Positions 23,773 through 32,919 of a stretch of DNA of 49,884 nucleotides are shown here, one piece after another. The first letter of the stretch is position 1, and each line of letters opens with the position of its first letter. Source of the DNA: Candidatus Agathobaculum merdipullorum (GTDB taxonomy: Bacteria; Bacillota; Clostridia; Oscillospirales; Butyricicoccaceae); the NCBI GenBank assembly GCA_019115185.1, contig DXDZ01000010.1, positions 1 through 49,884 of the forward strand, in the 5' to 3' direction. The notes beneath the pieces were generated by a model that saw only the letters and a program-made list of their open reading frames with translations, had not been told where the DNA came from and made no database searches. The translations under genes and the position numbers were made by a program.

Positions 23773-24135
23773 TCAGCCCTGCACCGAGCCAAGACCGAAA
23801 CTGACCGCCAGCGCTTCGTCCACATGACGCATCGCTTTTTCATCCAGCGATCCCATTTTCTCGCGCAAACGCCGCTTATCCAGCGTGCGGATTTGCTCGG
23901 TCAGAATGATGGAATCCTTGGTCAGGCCGTAATTGGGGGCGCCGAGCGTGATATGCGTCGGCATTTTGGCCTTGTTGATCTGCGATGTAATGGCGGCGGC
24001 AATCACGGTCGGGCTATACCGGTTGCCCACATTGTTTTGTACGATCAGCACCGGGCGGATACCGCCCTGCTCACTGCCGACCACCGGGCTGAGATCGGCA
24101 TAGTAAATATCTCCCCGTTTGATGCTGGTATCCAC
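23773..24135 (-). CDS. ndoA: MazF/EndoA-type endoribonuclease toxin
   Basis: This 120-residue protein is a PemK/MazF toxin: [21 protein letters not shown] at the N-terminus, [20 protein letters not shown], then the HITL and [16 protein letters not shown] segments that are near-identical to B. subtilis EndoA (NdoA). EndoA cuts mRNA at specific short sites. The start is a GTG at 24135 with only a weak GGAG about 12 nt upstream. In Bacillus the order is alr-ndoAI-ndoA; here alr is 152 bp upstream and no antitoxin gene lies between. Either an unlinked antitoxin exists or the toxin is controlled another way, for example by the inefficient start and the hairpins in the gap. Confidence 0.92.
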   Translation of the reverse strand: MDTSIKRGDIYYADLSPVVGSEQGGIRPVLIVQNNVGNRYSPTVIAAAITSQINKAKMPTHITLGAPNYGLTKDSIILTEQIRTLDKRRLREKMGSLDEKAMRHVDEALAVSFGLGSVQG

Positions 24136-24155
24136 GTTGGTTCACACTCCGACGA

Positions 24156-24234
24156 AATAGATTTGCGGTTTGTCCGCAAACCTATTTTCCCCGCACTGCG
24201 CAAAAATATAACAGTCGTCTGCTGATTTGCGCAG
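24156..24234 (-). other. Two hairpins in the alr-mazF gap
   Basis: AATAGATTTGCGG / CCGCAAACCTATT (24156-24186, one mismatch) and CTGCGCAAA / TTTGCGCAG (24196-24234) can fold on the mazF leader RNA. They occupy the place where an antitoxin gene would be in Bacillus. They could attenuate transcription or translation of mazF; neither has a classical T tract. Confidence 0.4.
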
Positions 24235-24287
24235 ATGCAGGTGGGAATTTCTTCCCGCTTCATCCTATGCAGCGGAGCGTGCAATCG

Positions 24288-25421
24288 TCAACCCAGATAA
24301 AACCGCGGCACGCGGCTGCTTGCCGCGCAGATGACTTCATAAGAAATCGTACCCGCGGCCTCGGCGGTGTCCTCCGCCGTCCAGATTTCCGGCCCGAACA
24401 CGGTCACCTCGTCGCCGCGGCGCACCTCTACGCCATCCGGCACGCGCACCATGCACATATCCATGCAGATGCGGCCCAGCACGGGCGCTTTTTGTCCACC
24501 CAGCACGACATGCGCTTTGCCCGAGCCACTGCGCAAGAAACCGTCTGCATAGCCGATCGAAACCACCGCTACGCGGGTGGGCTCGTCCGTTTCATAGGTG
24601 CGGCCATAGCTGACTGTGGTATGCGCCGGAATATCGCGCACCTGCACCACACGCGCCTTCACGGTCATCGCGGGCCGCAGGTCAAGCACAGGCGGCACGG
24701 ACGCATCCGGGCGGCAACCGTACAGGATGATACCCGCGCGCGTCATCGTACAGTGCATACGCGCATAGCTTTGGATCGCGCCGCTGTTGGCGCAATGCCG
24801 CAGCGGCAGTTCCAGCCCGCGCGCTGCCAAGTCATTGCACACATCCGCAAAACGCTGGTACTGCAATTCGGTATATGCTTCACCCTCCGGCACATCCGAT
24901 ACCGCGAAATGCGTAAAAATACCCTCGGACACCAGACCCGGCAGCGCAGCGCAGGACGCAATCCGCTGAACGGTCTGCTCCCGCTCCCACGCGGGAAAAC
25001 CAAGACGGGTCATGCCGGTGTCCAACTTATAGTGAACGGTCAGCTTTTCCCCCGTGCGCACCGCAGCATCGCTCAGCAATTGTGCCGTTTCCTCGTCATA
25101 CACCGGCGCGGTGATATGCTGCCGCGCAATGGTGTCCATATCTGCTTCGTCCACATAGCCCAAAATCAGAATGGGCTTTGTGATGCCGTTTTCGCGCAGC
25201 TCCACCGCCTCCGGCACGGTCGCGGCGGCAAAATACGGCGCGCCCATCGCCTGCAAGCGCTGTGCGACCGGCACAGCGCCGTGTCCATAGGCGTCGGCTT
25301 TGACCACGCACAGCACAGGCGATTTCGCCTGCTGGCAGATCACGCGATAATTGTGTTCGATCGCACCCAGATCGACTTCGGCCCAAGTGCGGTGTTTACT
25401 CGGCTTCATATCGTTATTCAT
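24288..25421 (-). CDS. alr: Alanine racemase
   Basis: Alr converts L-alanine to D-alanine for peptidoglycan, with PLP bound to the lysine in VVKADAYGHGAVPVA. Further family landmarks are the start TWAEVDLGAIEHNYR, HYKLDTGMTRLGF, HCANSGA, YGRTYETDEPTRVAVVSIGYADG and GRICMDMCMV. ATG 25421 (377 residues) or ATG 25409 (373 residues) are both possible, because the only purine run (GGGG) sits directly before the first and 12 nt before the second. Frames upstream of that overlap the lipoprotein gene. It lies 8 bp behind the YdcC-like gene and ahead of mazF, the B. subtilis ydcC-alr-ndoA order. Confidence 0.93.
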   Translation of the reverse strand: MNNDMKPSKHRTWAEVDLGAIEHNYRVICQQAKSPVLCVVKADAYGHGAVPVAQRLQAMGAPYFAAATVPEAVELRENGITKPILILGYVDEADMDTIARQHITAPVYDEETAQLLSDAAVRTGEKLTVHYKLDTGMTRLGFPAWEREQTVQRIASCAALPGLVSEGIFTHFAVSDVPEGEAYTELQYQRFADVCNDLAARGLELPLRHCANSGAIQSYARMHCTMTRAGIILYGCRPDASVPPVLDLRPAMTVKARVVQVRDIPAHTTVSYGRTYETDEPTRVAVVSIGYADGFLRSGSGKAHVVLGGQKAPVLGRICMDMCMVRVPDGVEVRRGDEVTVFGPEIWTAEDTAEAAGTISYEVICAASSRVPRFYLG

Positions 25422-25429
25422 CCCCAGAT

Positions 25430-26005
25430 TTATGTTTCCCGGTATGAGGTCACCTGAATTTGCAGCACCCGCTCGCCATCTGCATACAGTTCGGCGCAGA
25501 CCGGCTGATACCCTTGTTCGGTGAGCCATACCTGTTTTTCGACCTTTCCATCGTCGCTGTCCTGTTCGTAGCGCAGCACCAGCAAATCCACGCCGCTCGT
25601 TTTTTCCGTCCAAACCTGTGCCGGTTCTGCACGGCGCAGATCGTCCAGCAGACAGAAAAACGCATCCGCAGGCGTCAGCCCTGTGCGCTGCGGCATGGCA
25701 TCATCGAGCGCCAAACCGTCATACTGCAATGTAAACGAAGCGCTGTCCGTGCCTGCAATTGTGCCGCCAATCCCGGCGAGGCTATCGGGCGCAGTGATGG
25801 TGAAAGAGTCGTTATCTTCTTTATTATAAACGTAATCCTCTTGATATTCCAGTACCGATTGATCCAGATCGGATAAAATTTTCAAATGCGCTTCAAATCC
25901 GGCGAGTTCCTCGAAATGCGCACGCACGGAGGAGCCGTCCGCCGCTGTGCTGCCGCAGCCGGATAGCACCACCAGCAGCATAGCCATGCAAAGAAACCGT
26001 TTCAG
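25430..26005 (-). CDS. LolA-like sporulation lipoprotein (YdcC-like)
   Basis: This roughly 190-residue protein begins with a lipoprotein signal (KRFLCMAMLLVVLSGC) and continues as a beta-rich domain (SFTITAPDSLAGIGG, SFTLQYDGLAL, VDLLVLRYEQDS, KQVWLTEQGYQPVCAELY) with a LolA-like feel. In B. subtilis the sporulation gene ydcC sits directly upstream of alr, as this gene does, which is the main reason for the name. The start is awkward. The best Shine-Dalgarno (AGGGAG) lies 7 nt before a CTG at 26005, which would give a canonical MKRFLCMAML signal. ATG 25987 would lose the positive charges, and ATG 26053 overlaps nnrD by 47 bp. It is coupled to nnrD upstream. Confidence 0.72.
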   Translation of the reverse strand: MKRFLCMAMLLVVLSGCGSTAADGSSVRAHFEELAGFEAHLKILSDLDQSVLEYQEDYVYNKEDNDSFTITAPDSLAGIGGTIAGTDSASFTLQYDGLALDDAMPQRTGLTPADAFFCLLDDLRRAEPAQVWTEKTSGVDLLVLRYEQDSDDGKVEKQVWLTEQGYQPVCAELYADGERVLQIQVTSYRET

Positions 26006-26006
26006 G

Positions 26007-26885
26007 TCACCACTCCCTTGTATTGTACCGTTTGAGCAGTCCGGGCAGTTCACACAGCATATCGCCCGGCGTCATGCCGTATTCGCTCAGCCGATTTGCC
26101 GCCGCGTCTCCCGCGCGGCCATGCAGCCACGCGGCAGCGCAAGCCGCCTGCACCGGTGCGATCCCCTGCCCGCACAGCGATACCAGCATGCCCGCCAGCA
26201 CATCTCCGCTGCCGCCCTTCGCCATACCGGGATTGCCCGAGTGGTTGCGATACATCGTGCCGTCCGGCGCAAAAATGCGCGTGCGATGGCTTTTATAGAG
26301 CAAAATACAGTGATTTTCCTGTGCAAATGCGGATAACTCCTCCGTATTGGGCTGTTGGATGCCACTAAGGCGTGCAAATTCTGCCGCATGTGGGGTCAGC
26401 ACGACCGGCTGCGCCGTCTGCCGTAATACATCTTTATGCGCCGAAAGCGCATTTATGCCGTCCGCATCCAAAACGACAGGACAGTTCGCGCTTTGCAGCA
26501 AACTGCACACGATCTCCGTGACCGCATCTGACCGTCCCAGCCCGCAGCCGATCAGCATTGCGTCTGCCCGCGCGGCCAGCGCCGTCAGCACGGGCAGCGC
26601 TTCGCGCGACAGCATACCGTCCGCGTCGCATGGCATCGGCCGCACGACCGGCTCATTCAGCTTGACCGCAAGCACCGGCCATGCCCTTTCGGGTGTTGCC
26701 AGCGTCACCACACCGCTGCCCATACGCACCGCGCCCTGCACGGCAAAATATGCTGCACCCGTATAGCCCGCTGAACCGCACACGCACAGCACACGCCCGA
26801 ACGCATCTTTGTCCGCGTCCGGCTGCCTGCGCGGCAAAATCTCATCCACATATGCCTGATCGATCTCGATAAATGCTTCCGCCAT
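26007..26885 (-). CDS. nnrD: ADP-dependent NAD(P)H-hydrate dehydratase
   Basis: NnrD repairs hydrated NADH and NADPH, using ADP (or ATP) to dehydrate them. The 292-residue protein is the C-terminal YjeF-type ribokinase-like domain as a stand-alone enzyme, not fused to the epimerase NnrE. Landmarks are VCGSAGYTGAAYFAVQGAVR, the VVLDADGINAL strand, LTPHAAEFARLSG and the nucleotide-binding NPGMAKGGSGDVLAGM. AGGAG lies 11 nt before ATG 26885. No nnrE is visible in the window. It is first of the nnrD-ydcC-like-alr-mazF series on the minus strand and divergent from the amidase gene. Confidence 0.93.
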   Translation of the reverse strand: MAEAFIEIDQAYVDEILPRRQPDADKDAFGRVLCVCGSAGYTGAAYFAVQGAVRMGSGVVTLATPERAWPVLAVKLNEPVVRPMPCDADGMLSREALPVLTALAARADAMLIGCGLGRSDAVTEIVCSLLQSANCPVVLDADGINALSAHKDVLRQTAQPVVLTPHAAEFARLSGIQQPNTEELSAFAQENHCILLYKSHRTRIFAPDGTMYRNHSGNPGMAKGGSGDVLAGMLVSLCGQGIAPVQAACAAAWLHGRAGDAAANRLSEYGMTPGDMLCELPGLLKRYNTREW

Positions 26886-27031
26886 GTTGCATTCGCTCCT
26901 ATTCCCTGCTGTTTTCTGCCTTCAGCATAGCACCATGCCTTGTTCTGCGTCAAGCACGGCGCGGGGTTTTGCTGCTTTCTGTGTCCCGTTCCGCTGTCCG
27001 GCAGAATACAATGAACCGAGGAGGTGATTTT

Positions 27032-27604
27032 TTGCCCATCCGTATTTTCATCGACCCGGGACACAATCCGACCGGCCCGAACACCGGCGCAGAGGGAAAC
27101 GGCCTGCGCGAGCAGGACGTGAACTACACGGTCAGCATGTACCTTGCCGACCTGCTGCGCGCCGACCCGCGCTTCGCCGTGCGGCTGAGCCGCAACACGC
27201 CGACCGAGATTCTCGGCACCAGCAACGCGACCAGCCTTGCCATGCGCGTCAACATGGCCAACAGCTGGCCCGCGGATTACTTTATCAGCATCCACTGCAA
27301 TTCCAACGTCAACCCCGCCATCAACGGCACCGAGGTTTACGTTTATCAGCAAAACACCCAACCCTACTGGCTGGCGCAGCATGTGCTACAGGGCATTGTC
27401 AACCGCGTCGGCACCAAGGACAATGGCGTGCGGCTCAATCCCAGCCTGTATGTGCTGCGCCGTACCCGTATGCCTGCCATTCTGGTCGAACTGGCCTATC
27501 TGAGCAACGAATCGGACGCACAGAAGCTGGAAAGCGACCCCTATGGCTTTGCACAGGGCATCTATAACGGCTTGCTCAGCTATTTTGGGCTCAGCCCGCT
27601 GTAA
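27032..27604 (+). CDS. N-acetylmuramoyl-L-alanine amidase (Amidase_3), no signal peptide
   Basis: This 190-residue protein is essentially a bare Amidase_3 domain, a zinc enzyme cutting the bond between N-acetylmuramic acid and the stem peptide. Expected zinc ligands and catalytic residues are present: His in IDPGHNP, Glu in GAEGNGLREQD, His in FISIHCNS and Glu in AILVELAYLSN. I placed the start at TTG 27032 because AGGAGGTG lies 5-6 nt upstream. An in-frame ATG at 27011 contains that Shine-Dalgarno downstream of itself and has none of its own. There is no signal peptide or wall-binding repeat, so how it reaches peptidoglycan is unclear; a role in spore or phage-like lysis is possible but unproven. 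Confidence 0.88.
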   Translation: MPIRIFIDPGHNPTGPNTGAEGNGLREQDVNYTVSMYLADLLRADPRFAVRLSRNTPTEILGTSNATSLAMRVNMANSWPADYFISIHCNSNVNPAINGTEVYVYQQNTQPYWLAQHVLQGIVNRVGTKDNGVRLNPSLYVLRRTRMPAILVELAYLSNESDAQKLESDPYGFAQGIYNGLLSYFGLSPL

Positions 27605-27607
27605 GCG

Positions 27608-27640
27608 AAAAAGGTCTTGCCCCCAAGGCAAGACCTTTTT
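27608..27640. terminator. Bidirectional terminator between the amidase and SDR genes
   Basis: AAAAAGGTCTTGCC (27608-27621) and GGCAAGACCTTTTT (27627-27640) form a perfect stem with T runs on both strands, serving the convergent genes. Confidence 0.92.
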
Positions 27641-27664
27641 CTGTGTATCCGTTTTATATGATGG

Positions 27665-28378
27665 TCAGAATCCGCCGGTTACACCGAGCACCTGACCGGT
27701 GATGAACGAAGCGCGCTCCGAGCAGAGATACAGCACGCTCTGCGCGACCTCATCCGCCGTGCCGATGCGCCCGAGCGGTGTCTCCGCCGCCAGTCCCCGC
27801 ATGGTTTCACCGCTGTGCATGGCGTTCATATCCGTGTCGATCACGCCGGGCGCTACACAGTTGACCCGGATGCCGCTTGGCCCGAGTTCCTGCGCCAGCG
27901 ATTTGGTCAGCCCAATCAGCGCCGCCTTGCTCGCCGCATAATGGCTTTCGCAGGATGCGCCCGTCTGGCCCCAGATGGATGAAATCGTCACGATGCTGCC
28001 ATGCTTCCGGTGCAGCAGGTCGGGCAGCGCGGCGCGAATGGTGCGCACCGCTCCCAGCAGGTTGACATCCAGCATGCGCTGCCAATCCTCGTCCGTGATG
28101 TCCTGAAACAGTTTCTGCTCCGCAATGCCTGCGTTGCACACGACGGCATCCGGCGCGCCAAAGTGTCCTCGCACTTCTCCAAATGCACGGCTGACCGCTT
28201 TATCGTCATGCAGATCGGCACATAGCGCCAGCGCGCCGGTCTGCTCCGCCAGCGCACCTGCTACCTCACGACTGACCCGATAGGTAAACGCGACCTGCCA
28301 GCCCGCCGCGGCAAACGCACGCACACAGGCTGCGCCAATGCCGCGTGAACCGCCAGTGATAAAAACCGTCTGCGCCAT
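27665..28378 (-). CDS. Short-chain dehydrogenase/reductase (FabG-like)
   Basis: This 237-residue Rossmann enzyme has the NAD(P)-binding TGGSRGIG at residues 8-15, the structural VCNAGIA, a catalytic Ser in IVTISSIWG and the YAASK active-site motif, and ends with TGQVLGVTGGF. This is the classical SDR pattern and closest in feel to 3-oxoacyl-ACP reductase FabG. However, it is not in a fatty-acid cluster; it sits behind pfkA with a 1-bp overlap (TGATG-type coupling). Substrate therefore cannot be assigned from sequence or context. Confidence 0.88.
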   Translation of the reverse strand: MAQTVFITGGSRGIGAACVRAFAAAGWQVAFTYRVSREVAGALAEQTGALALCADLHDDKAVSRAFGEVRGHFGAPDAVVCNAGIAEQKLFQDITDEDWQRMLDVNLLGAVRTIRAALPDLLHRKHGSIVTISSIWGQTGASCESHYAASKAALIGLTKSLAQELGPSGIRVNCVAPGVIDTDMNAMHSGETMRGLAAETPLGRIGTADEVAQSVLYLCSERASFITGQVLGVTGGF

Positions 28379-29352
28379 CAGATCGCAACCGTCTGCTGCG
28401 CTTCAAACAGGCACTGATTCAAATCCTTATCGCGGGACAGGCCCTCTTCAATATCCAGATCGGTCACCTGATTGTTGTCAAACACCACCACGCGGTTGGT
28501 CTTGCCCTCCATCAGCGCACGCACGGCCGCATAACCCATGCGAGTCGCCATGACACGGTCCTGTGCAGACGGAGAACCGCCGCGCTGGATGTGACCCAGA
28601 ATGGTCACGCGGGTATCGATGCCGGTCGCCTCGTGAATGTGATCGGCAACCTCCTGTGCAGAGCCATACCCCTCTGCCACGATGATAATATGGTGATTAC
28701 GGCCCTTGATGCGGCCGACACGCATTTTTTCCACGATATCGGTATCAAAATTCAGCTTACGCTCGGGCAGGCAGATCGCCGTCGCTCCGACCGCACAGCC
28801 GACATGCAGCGCCAGATGGCCCGCGCGGCGGCCCATGACCTCAACAACCGAGCAGCGTTCATGCGACTGCATGGTGTCGCGCAGCTTGTCGATGCACTCG
28901 ATCGCGGTATTGCACGCCGTATCAAAGCCGATGGTGTAATCCGTGCACACGATATCATTGTCGATCGTGCCGGGTACGCCGATGCACGGCACGCCCTTGC
29001 GGGAAAGCGCCTGCGCACCGCGGAACGTACCGTCGCCGCCGCAGCAAATCAGGCCGTCAATGCCGAGATATTTGCAGGTGTCCGCCGCCTTTTGCAGACC
29101 CTCCTCGGTCATCATCTCCTTGCAGCGCGCGGTATACAGCATCGTGCCGCCGCGGCGGATGATACCGTCCACACTGCGCGCACCCATCTCGATGATGTCG
29201 CCGTTGATCAGGCCGCTGTATCCACGGCGGATGCCAAGCACGGAAATATCGTTTGCGGATGCGGTTCGAACGACCGCGCGAATCAATGCGTTCATACCAG
29301 GAGCGTCGCCGCCGCTGGTGAGTACGCCAATTCTACGAATCTGCTTGTCCAT
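28378..29352 (-). CDS. pfkA: ATP-dependent 6-phosphofructokinase
   Basis: PfkA makes fructose-1,6-bisphosphate, the committed step of glycolysis. The 324-residue protein has the family's GVLTSGGDAPGMNALIRAVV, the ATP site CCGGDGTFRGA, the catalytic GVPGTIDNDIVCTDYTIGFDTA with its Asp, VEVMGRRAGHLAL and HIQRGGSPSAQDRVMATRMG. Gly in GGDGT indicates ATP rather than PPi use. It is downstream of dnaE with a 51-bp gap, an order seen in other Firmicutes, and its stop overlaps the SDR start by one base. Confidence 0.95.
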   Translation of the reverse strand: MDKQIRRIGVLTSGGDAPGMNALIRAVVRTASANDISVLGIRRGYSGLINGDIIEMGARSVDGIIRRGGTMLYTARCKEMMTEEGLQKAADTCKYLGIDGLICCGGDGTFRGAQALSRKGVPCIGVPGTIDNDIVCTDYTIGFDTACNTAIECIDKLRDTMQSHERCSVVEVMGRRAGHLALHVGCAVGATAICLPERKLNFDTDIVEKMRVGRIKGRNHHIIIVAEGYGSAQEVADHIHEATGIDTRVTILGHIQRGGSPSAQDRVMATRMGYAAVRALMEGKTNRVVVFDNNQVTDLDIEEGLSRDKDLNQCLFEAQQTVAI

Positions 29353-29403
29353 AATGAGCCTCCCTATATCAAATCGTTATAAAATGGGCTGTTAAAATAT
29401 CTT

Positions 29404-32400
29404 TCATTTTATTATAACATCCTCTTCCCCCAATAGGAAGCGTAATTTTTCCAGAAACGGTACATCCGGCTGGCACCAGTACCGCCGGGCCGCAAGGGTT
29501 TTCTTCTTGGTATCGGTCGGGTACAGATAAACCGGCGTATCGCCCGGCTGCGTCACCAGAATGTCTTTGATTTGCGGCCATTCGTCGCTCTGCATGCTGG
29601 AAATGCGCAAATAGAGCTTTTGCGGCGCCATGCGGGCAGCCTGCGCGTCGGTATAAACCGATTGCTGCGGATGCTCGCGCGACTGCATGCTGGCCACCGC
29701 CGCTTCGGTCAGCGGCTGCGCCTCGTTTAAGAGAATCTTGGGGGCTTCGTCCTCGCGCGCGTCGATCTTGCCGGTCAGCAGCACCGCGCTGTCCTCGGTC
29801 AGATACGCGCCGCACTGCTGGAGCGAACGCGGAAACACCACCAGTTCAATGGCCGCCGACTCATCCTCGACGGTTACATACGCCATCATCGAGCCGTTTT
29901 TGGTGGATTTGAGCCGCACCGCCGTGATAACGCACGCCAGATGCACGGTCATGCCATCCCTATACTGCGGCTGCGTGCTTTCGCCGGATAAGTCGTCGAT
30001 GATCTGCCGGACCGAAGCCGCCTGCGCCTGCCGGGCCAAGTCGCGGTATTCATCCATCGGATGCCCGGACAGGTACAGCCCGGTCGTCTCCTTCTCCATC
30101 GCCAGCAGCTCCCGCTTGGAAACCTCCGGGATATCAGGCAGGGCGATCTGCGTGTCCTGTACCGCATCGTTGCCCATACCGAACAGGTCCATCTGCCCTT
30201 CGATATTCTTTTTGCGGCTCTGCGCGATCGCATCCACCACCGCGCCGGCAATCTGGATCAGCTGGCTGCGGCGGTAACCCATCGAATCAAATGCGCCCGC
30301 CTTAATCAGACTTTCCAGCGCACGCCGGTTGAGCTCGCGGTCGTACATGCGCTCACAAAATTCCTGAAACGACGCAAACAGACCGCCTGCTTCACGCTCT
30401 GCTACCAGCTGCTTCATGAACGAACGGCCTACGCCCTTAACAGCAGCCAAACCGAAGCGGATATCCCGCCCGGAAACCGAAAAGCCGTCGAACGACTCGT
30501 TGACATCGGGCGGCTGCACCGAAATACCCATTTCGCGCGCCGCCTGAATATATTCCGAAATCTTGTCCGAGGAGTCAAGGACGCTGGTCAGCAGCGCCGC
30601 CATATACTCGCGCGGATAATGACATTTGAGATAGGCCGTGCGGAAAGAGACCACCGCATAGCACACTGCATGTGCCTTGTTAAACGCATAATTGGCGAAA
30701 TCCATGATCTCGTCAAACAGGCTCGCGGCCACGTTTTCCGGCACGCCGCGCTTGACCGCGCCGTCGATACCGAGCTCCTCATTGCCGTGGATGAAGTTGA
30801 CGCGCTCCTTTTCCAGCTCCTTCATCTTCTTTTTGCTCATCGCGCGGCGCACCATATCCGCCTTGCCGAGCGAATAGCCCGCCAGCGACTGGAACACCTG
30901 CATAACCTGTTCCTGATAGATCATGCAGCCATAAGTGACACCCAAAATCGGCTCGAGCAGCGGATGTTTATAGGTCACCTTTTCCGGATGGTGACGGCAC
31001 TCGATATAGCGCGGGATGGACTGCATCGGCCCCGGACGGTACAGCGCCACGACAGCGGTGATATCCTCGATCGACTGCGGCTGCAAACCGGTAACGACAT
31101 TCGTGATGCCCGCGCTTTCCAGCTGGAACACACCCATCGTCGAGCCGCGGCCCAACATTTCATAGGTGGCCTTGTCGTTCATGTCCACCTTTTCAATGCG
31201 GAAATCCGGCTCACGGCGGCGTATCATCTTTTCCGCGTCCGCGATGACCGTCAGGTTGCGCAGGCCGAGAAAATCCATTTTCAAAAGGCCCAGCTCTTCG
31301 AGCGTGGTCATGGTAAACTGCGTGACCATCTGCTCGTCGTTGCGCGCGAGCGGCACATAGGTGTCCACCGGGTCCTTGGTGATAACCACGCCCGCCGCGT
31401 GCGTGGACGCATGACGCGGCATGCCCTCAAGTGCGCGCGCCGTGTCAATCAGCTCCCGCACCTGCGGCTTTTCGTCATACATCTTTTTCAGCTCTGGATT
31501 GACCGAAAGTGCCTTTTCGATCGTGATGTGCAGCTCATTGGGCACCTGCTTGGCGACCACATCCACCTCGTTATACGGGATATTGAGCGCACGGCCAACG
31601 TCCCGGATGGCGCCGCGCGCCGCCATGGTACCAAAAGTAACAATCTGCGCGACGCGATCCTTGCCGTATTTGTTGGTGACGTACTCGATCACCTCGGGAC
31701 GGCGTACATAGCAGAAATCCACGTCGATATCCGGCATGGACACGCGCTCCGGGTTGAGGAAGCGTTCAAAATACAGCGAATAATGAATGGGGTCCAGATC
31801 GGTGATACCCAGACAGTAGGATACGATCGACCCCGCCGCCGAGCCGCGCCCCGGTCCGACCGGGATGCCCTGCCGCTTGGCATAACCAATGAAGTCGGAA
31901 ACGATCAGGAAGTAATCGACAAAGCCCATCTTGGTAATCATGTCGATCTCATACTGCAAGCGCGCCCGCACGGTGCCGTCATCCTTCGGATAGCGCACGG
32001 CAAAGCCCTCATCGCATAGCTTTTGCAGATACTGCAGGGCAGTATACCCTTCTGGCACATCAAATTCCGGCAGGTGATACTTGCCGAACTCAAATTCGAC
32101 CTGACACCGCTCGGCGATTTTGACCGTATTGGCAAGCGCTTCGGGATGATTCGGGAACAAGGCGGCCATTTCGTCCGCATCTTTGATGTAGAATTCCTCG
32201 GTCTCAAACTTCATGCGCGTGGGGTCGTCCACGGTCTTACCCATCTGGATGGACATGAGAACGTCCTGAATGCGCGCGTCCTTTTTGGTCAGATAATGCG
32301 CGTCATTGGTCGCAACCAGACCGATGTTCAGCTCTTCCGCCAGTTGGAACAAGCCTTCGTTGACCTTTTGCTGCACCGCAATGCCGTGATCCTGCACTTC

Positions 32401-32919
32401 CAGATAGAAGTGGTCACGGTCAAAAATTTCCAGAAATTGCTCGCACAGCTCATAGGCGCCATCCATGTCGCCCTCCGCCAGCGCGCGCGGGATCACGCCC
32501 GCAAGACACGCCGACAGGCAGATCAGGCCCTCGCTGTGCTGCCGCAGCAAATCCATGTCAATGCGCGGCTTCATATAGAACCCCTCGGCAAAGCCGAGCG
32601 ACACCATATGGATCAGGTTGCGGTAGCCGGTCATATTCTCGCACAGTAAAATCAGATGGCTGTGCCACTCCCCATTGACATAGCTGCGATCAAACCGCGA
32701 GTGCGGCGCAAGATAGACCTCGCATCCGATGACCGGATGAATGCCCTTGGCCTTGCACGCACGATAAAAGTCAATCACGCCGTACATCACGCCGTGATCG
32801 GTCAGCGCGCACGCCGTCTGGCCCAGCGCCGCAACACGATCGACCAGACCCTCGATGCGGCATGCGCCGTCGAGCAGGCTGTATTCACTATGAACATGCA
32901 AATGCGCAAACGGTACCAT
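29404..32919 (-). CDS. dnaE: DNA polymerase III subunit alpha (DnaE type)
   Basis: This 1171-residue replicative polymerase has an N-terminal PHP domain (AHLHVHSEYSLLDGACRI), a polymerase core with the PDIDVDFC catalytic aspartates and SAAGSIVSYCLGITDLDP, YNEQ-type MIYQEQVMQVFQSLAGYSLG, FNKAHAVCYAVVSFRTAYLK, a helix-hairpin-helix region and a C-terminal OB fold (VHLACVITAVRLKSTKNGSM). In low-GC Gram-positives a second enzyme, PolC, shares replication; it is not in this window. Stop of whiA and start of dnaE abut (TAA, then ATG on the minus strand with GGAGGA in the whiA end region), so they are coupled. Confidence 0.95.
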   Translation of the reverse strand: MVPFAHLHVHSEYSLLDGACRIEGLVDRVAALGQTACALTDHGVMYGVIDFYRACKAKGIHPVIGCEVYLAPHSRFDRSYVNGEWHSHLILLCENMTGYRNLIHMVSLGFAEGFYMKPRIDMDLLRQHSEGLICLSACLAGVIPRALAEGDMDGAYELCEQFLEIFDRDHFYLEVQDHGIAVQQKVNEGLFQLAEELNIGLVATNDAHYLTKKDARIQDVLMSIQMGKTVDDPTRMKFETEEFYIKDADEMAALFPNHPEALANTVKIAERCQVEFEFGKYHLPEFDVPEGYTALQYLQKLCDEGFAVRYPKDDGTVRARLQYEIDMITKMGFVDYFLIVSDFIGYAKRQGIPVGPGRGSAAGSIVSYCLGITDLDPIHYSLYFERFLNPERVSMPDIDVDFCYVRRPEVIEYVTNKYGKDRVAQIVTFGTMAARGAIRDVGRALNIPYNEVDVVAKQVPNELHITIEKALSVNPELKKMYDEKPQVRELIDTARALEGMPRHASTHAAGVVITKDPVDTYVPLARNDEQMVTQFTMTTLEELGLLKMDFLGLRNLTVIADAEKMIRRREPDFRIEKVDMNDKATYEMLGRGSTMGVFQLESAGITNVVTGLQPQSIEDITAVVALYRPGPMQSIPRYIECRHHPEKVTYKHPLLEPILGVTYGCMIYQEQVMQVFQSLAGYSLGKADMVRRAMSKKKMKELEKERVNFIHGNEELGIDGAVKRGVPENVAASLFDEIMDFANYAFNKAHAVCYAVVSFRTAYLKCHYPREYMAALLTSVLDSSDKISEYIQAAREMGISVQPPDVNESFDGFSVSGRDIRFGLAAVKGVGRSFMKQLVAEREAGGLFASFQEFCERMYDRELNRRALESLIKAGAFDSMGYRRSQLIQIAGAVVDAIAQSRKKNIEGQMDLFGMGNDAVQDTQIALPDIPEVSKRELLAMEKETTGLYLSGHPMDEYRDLARQAQAASVRQIIDDLSGESTQPQYRDGMTVHLACVITAVRLKSTKNGSMMAYVTVEDESAAIELVVFPRSLQQCGAYLTEDSAVLLTGKIDAREDEAPKILLNEAQPLTEAAVASMQSREHPQQSVYTDAQAARMAPQKLYLRISSMQSDEWPQIKDILVTQPGDTPVYLYPTDTKKKTLAARRYWCQPDVPFLEKLRFLLGEEDVIIK

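Noticed and set aside
24045-24284. Minus-strand frame between alr and mazF as an antitoxin
   Set aside because: It runs on far into mazF in another frame and has no resemblance to EndoAI; no ribosome site.
30061-32019. 652-codon frame opposite dnaE
   Set aside because: Complement of a conserved polymerase gene, no start signal, low-complexity His/Arg-rich composition.
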